From Streptomyces uncialis (GTDB lineage Bacteria > Actinomycetota > Actinomycetes > Streptomycetales > Streptomycetaceae): a stretch of DNA of 64,000 nt. The stretch covers positions 693,321-757,320 of the forward strand of contig NZ_LFBV01000001.1 in assembly GCF_001905345.1 (NCBI RefSeq). Reading direction: 5' to 3'. Shown here piece after piece: positions 63,415-64,000 of this stretch; position 1 is the first letter of the stretch, and each line of letters opens with the position of its first letter. The notes beneath the pieces are model-generated. The model did not search any database. It was not told the DNA's origin and saw only the letters and a list, made by a program, of their open reading frames with translations. A program made the position numbers and the translations under genes.

Positions 63415-64000
63415 TCACGCCGCCTTGAGTGCCCCGATCTCCCGGGCCCGCTCCGCCAGTTCCTCCACGGGGCGGGACTTCGCGTGCTGCCTGACCGCCG
63501 CGCGCAGCGTCCCGAAGTGGTCGTCCGCCCGCGCGCTGCTCACATGCTCGTACTCGTCGAGGAACCGGCCCCAGCTGTGGCAGGCCGCGTCCAGATGCCC
63601 GAGCGCGACCTGCCGCCGCGCGAGCACCGCGTACGCGTGGGCCCGGCCCTGCCGCTCCTGCGCGGGCTGGTGCCGGATGGACTGCTGGAGGACCCGGATG
63701 CTGCCCGCAAGGTCCCGTTCCTCGTTGAGCACGTGTGCGACGTGGAACAGCCAGGCCGTCCGGTCGTACCCGCCGATCGCCTCGCGTCGGCTGTCGGCGC
63801 GGGACAGTGCGTCCTCGGCCTCCCGCAGCCGGGCGTGCGCGCGGCGCCGGTCGCCGACCATCGCCGCCGCGTGCGCCTGCTGGCCGCGCAGGAACGCCAG
63901 CAGCCGGGGCCCGGCGGAGGGCGCCGCCTCGGCGGCCGAGTCGGCGAGCTCCAGCGCCTTGTGACCGTGGCCCAGGTTCGACGCCTGGAGGGACATCCCG
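63415..64000 (-). CDS. TPR-type regulatory protein (partial, right edge)
   Basis: The C-terminal 193 or more residues of a helical-repeat protein: HKALELADSAAEAAPSAGPR, AFLRGQQAHAAAMVGDRRRA, AWLFHVAHVLNEERDLAGSI and QGRAHAYAVLARRQVALGHL are TPR-like pairs. The frame is still open at the right edge, so the N-terminus, probably an XRE-type DNA-binding domain as in similar Streptomyces regulators (NsdA/NsdB-like), is outside the window; that part is inference. Confidence 0.8.
   Translation of the reverse strand, partial: GMSLQASNLGHGHKALELADSAAEAAPSAGPRLLAFLRGQQAHAAAMVGDRRRAHARLREAEDALSRADSRREAIGGYDRTAWLFHVAHVLNEERDLAGSIRVLQQSIRHQPAQERQGRAHAYAVLARRQVALGHLDAACHSWGRFLDEYEHVSSARADDHFGTLRAAVRQHAKSRPVEELAERAREIGALKAA

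Overview
The window is chromosomal DNA of a Streptomyces-type actinomycete. GC content is very high, GTG starts and 4-nt start/stop overlaps are common, and the gene content is diagnostic: mycothiol glycosyltransferase mshA, the phoU/phoR-phoP and pstSCAB phosphate system, carD, the MEP genes ispD-ispF, cysS, rlmB, the shared sugar-ABC ATPase msiK, an XRE/DUF5753-DUF397 pair and an RsbW-like ATPase. From memory, the order mshA ... gpmA ... phoU/phoRP ... carD-ispDF ... cysS-rlmB-DoxX ... msiK resembles the core region of Streptomyces coelicolor around SCO4204-SCO4240; this was not checked by alignment.

Layout. 1-8.4 kb is mostly accessory: two APH-type kinases, a TetR/Rid/old-yellow-enzyme divergon with a clear operator, a WYL regulator beside an epoxide-hydrolase-like enzyme, a solitary MazF-like protein and an NmrA-like protein. 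8.5-10.5 kb holds an XRE regulator, an HbhA-like Lys/Ala/Pro-rich protein and a DUF2516 membrane protein, an arrangement also known in mycobacteria. 10.6-17.7 kb carries a receiver-PP2C phosphatase, an NlpC/P60 cell-wall hydrolase, a methyltransferase, mshA, a YbjN protein and a second Rid protein. 18.5-20 kb has an overlapping pair of secreted proteins. 21.5-25.9 kb is the pstSCAB operon with a PHO box. 26.4-29.9 kb is a compact four-gene operon (61-aa peptide, two uncharacterised proteins, a serine beta-lactamase-fold protein with a Gly-rich repetitive front) and is my best candidate for an undescribed system.

31.2-35.1 kb is a small inserted element. It is bounded by 134-bp direct repeats that copy the 3' end and terminator of gpmA, and it carries a NUDIX/GntR pair like the Pif/KorSA pair of actinomycete integrative elements, but no integrase or transfer gene. 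36-42.5 kb holds an MFS exporter, DUF4291, the XRE/DUF397/ATPase group, an NADP-binding reductase, a HigBA-type toxin-antitoxin pair and an MFS remnant. 42.5-45.5 kb has a secreted trypsin-FG-GAP protease and a Cys-rich peptide. 45.7-61.1 kb is the core block from phoU to msiK and a tRNA-Thr, followed by a membrane protein, an HSL-type esterase and a TPR protein cut by the right edge.

Five intergenic regions (about 18.0, 20.95, 44.9, 57.7 and 63.1 kb) share a dispersed repeat with conserved, mutually pairing ends and a variable middle, joined to a second GC-hairpin module. Phosphate control links two blocks: PhoR-PhoP (46.6-48.5 kb) would act on the PHO box upstream of pstS (25.86 kb), with PhoU as the brake. 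Identifications rest on reading the translated sequences and recalled family motifs; no database search was run.
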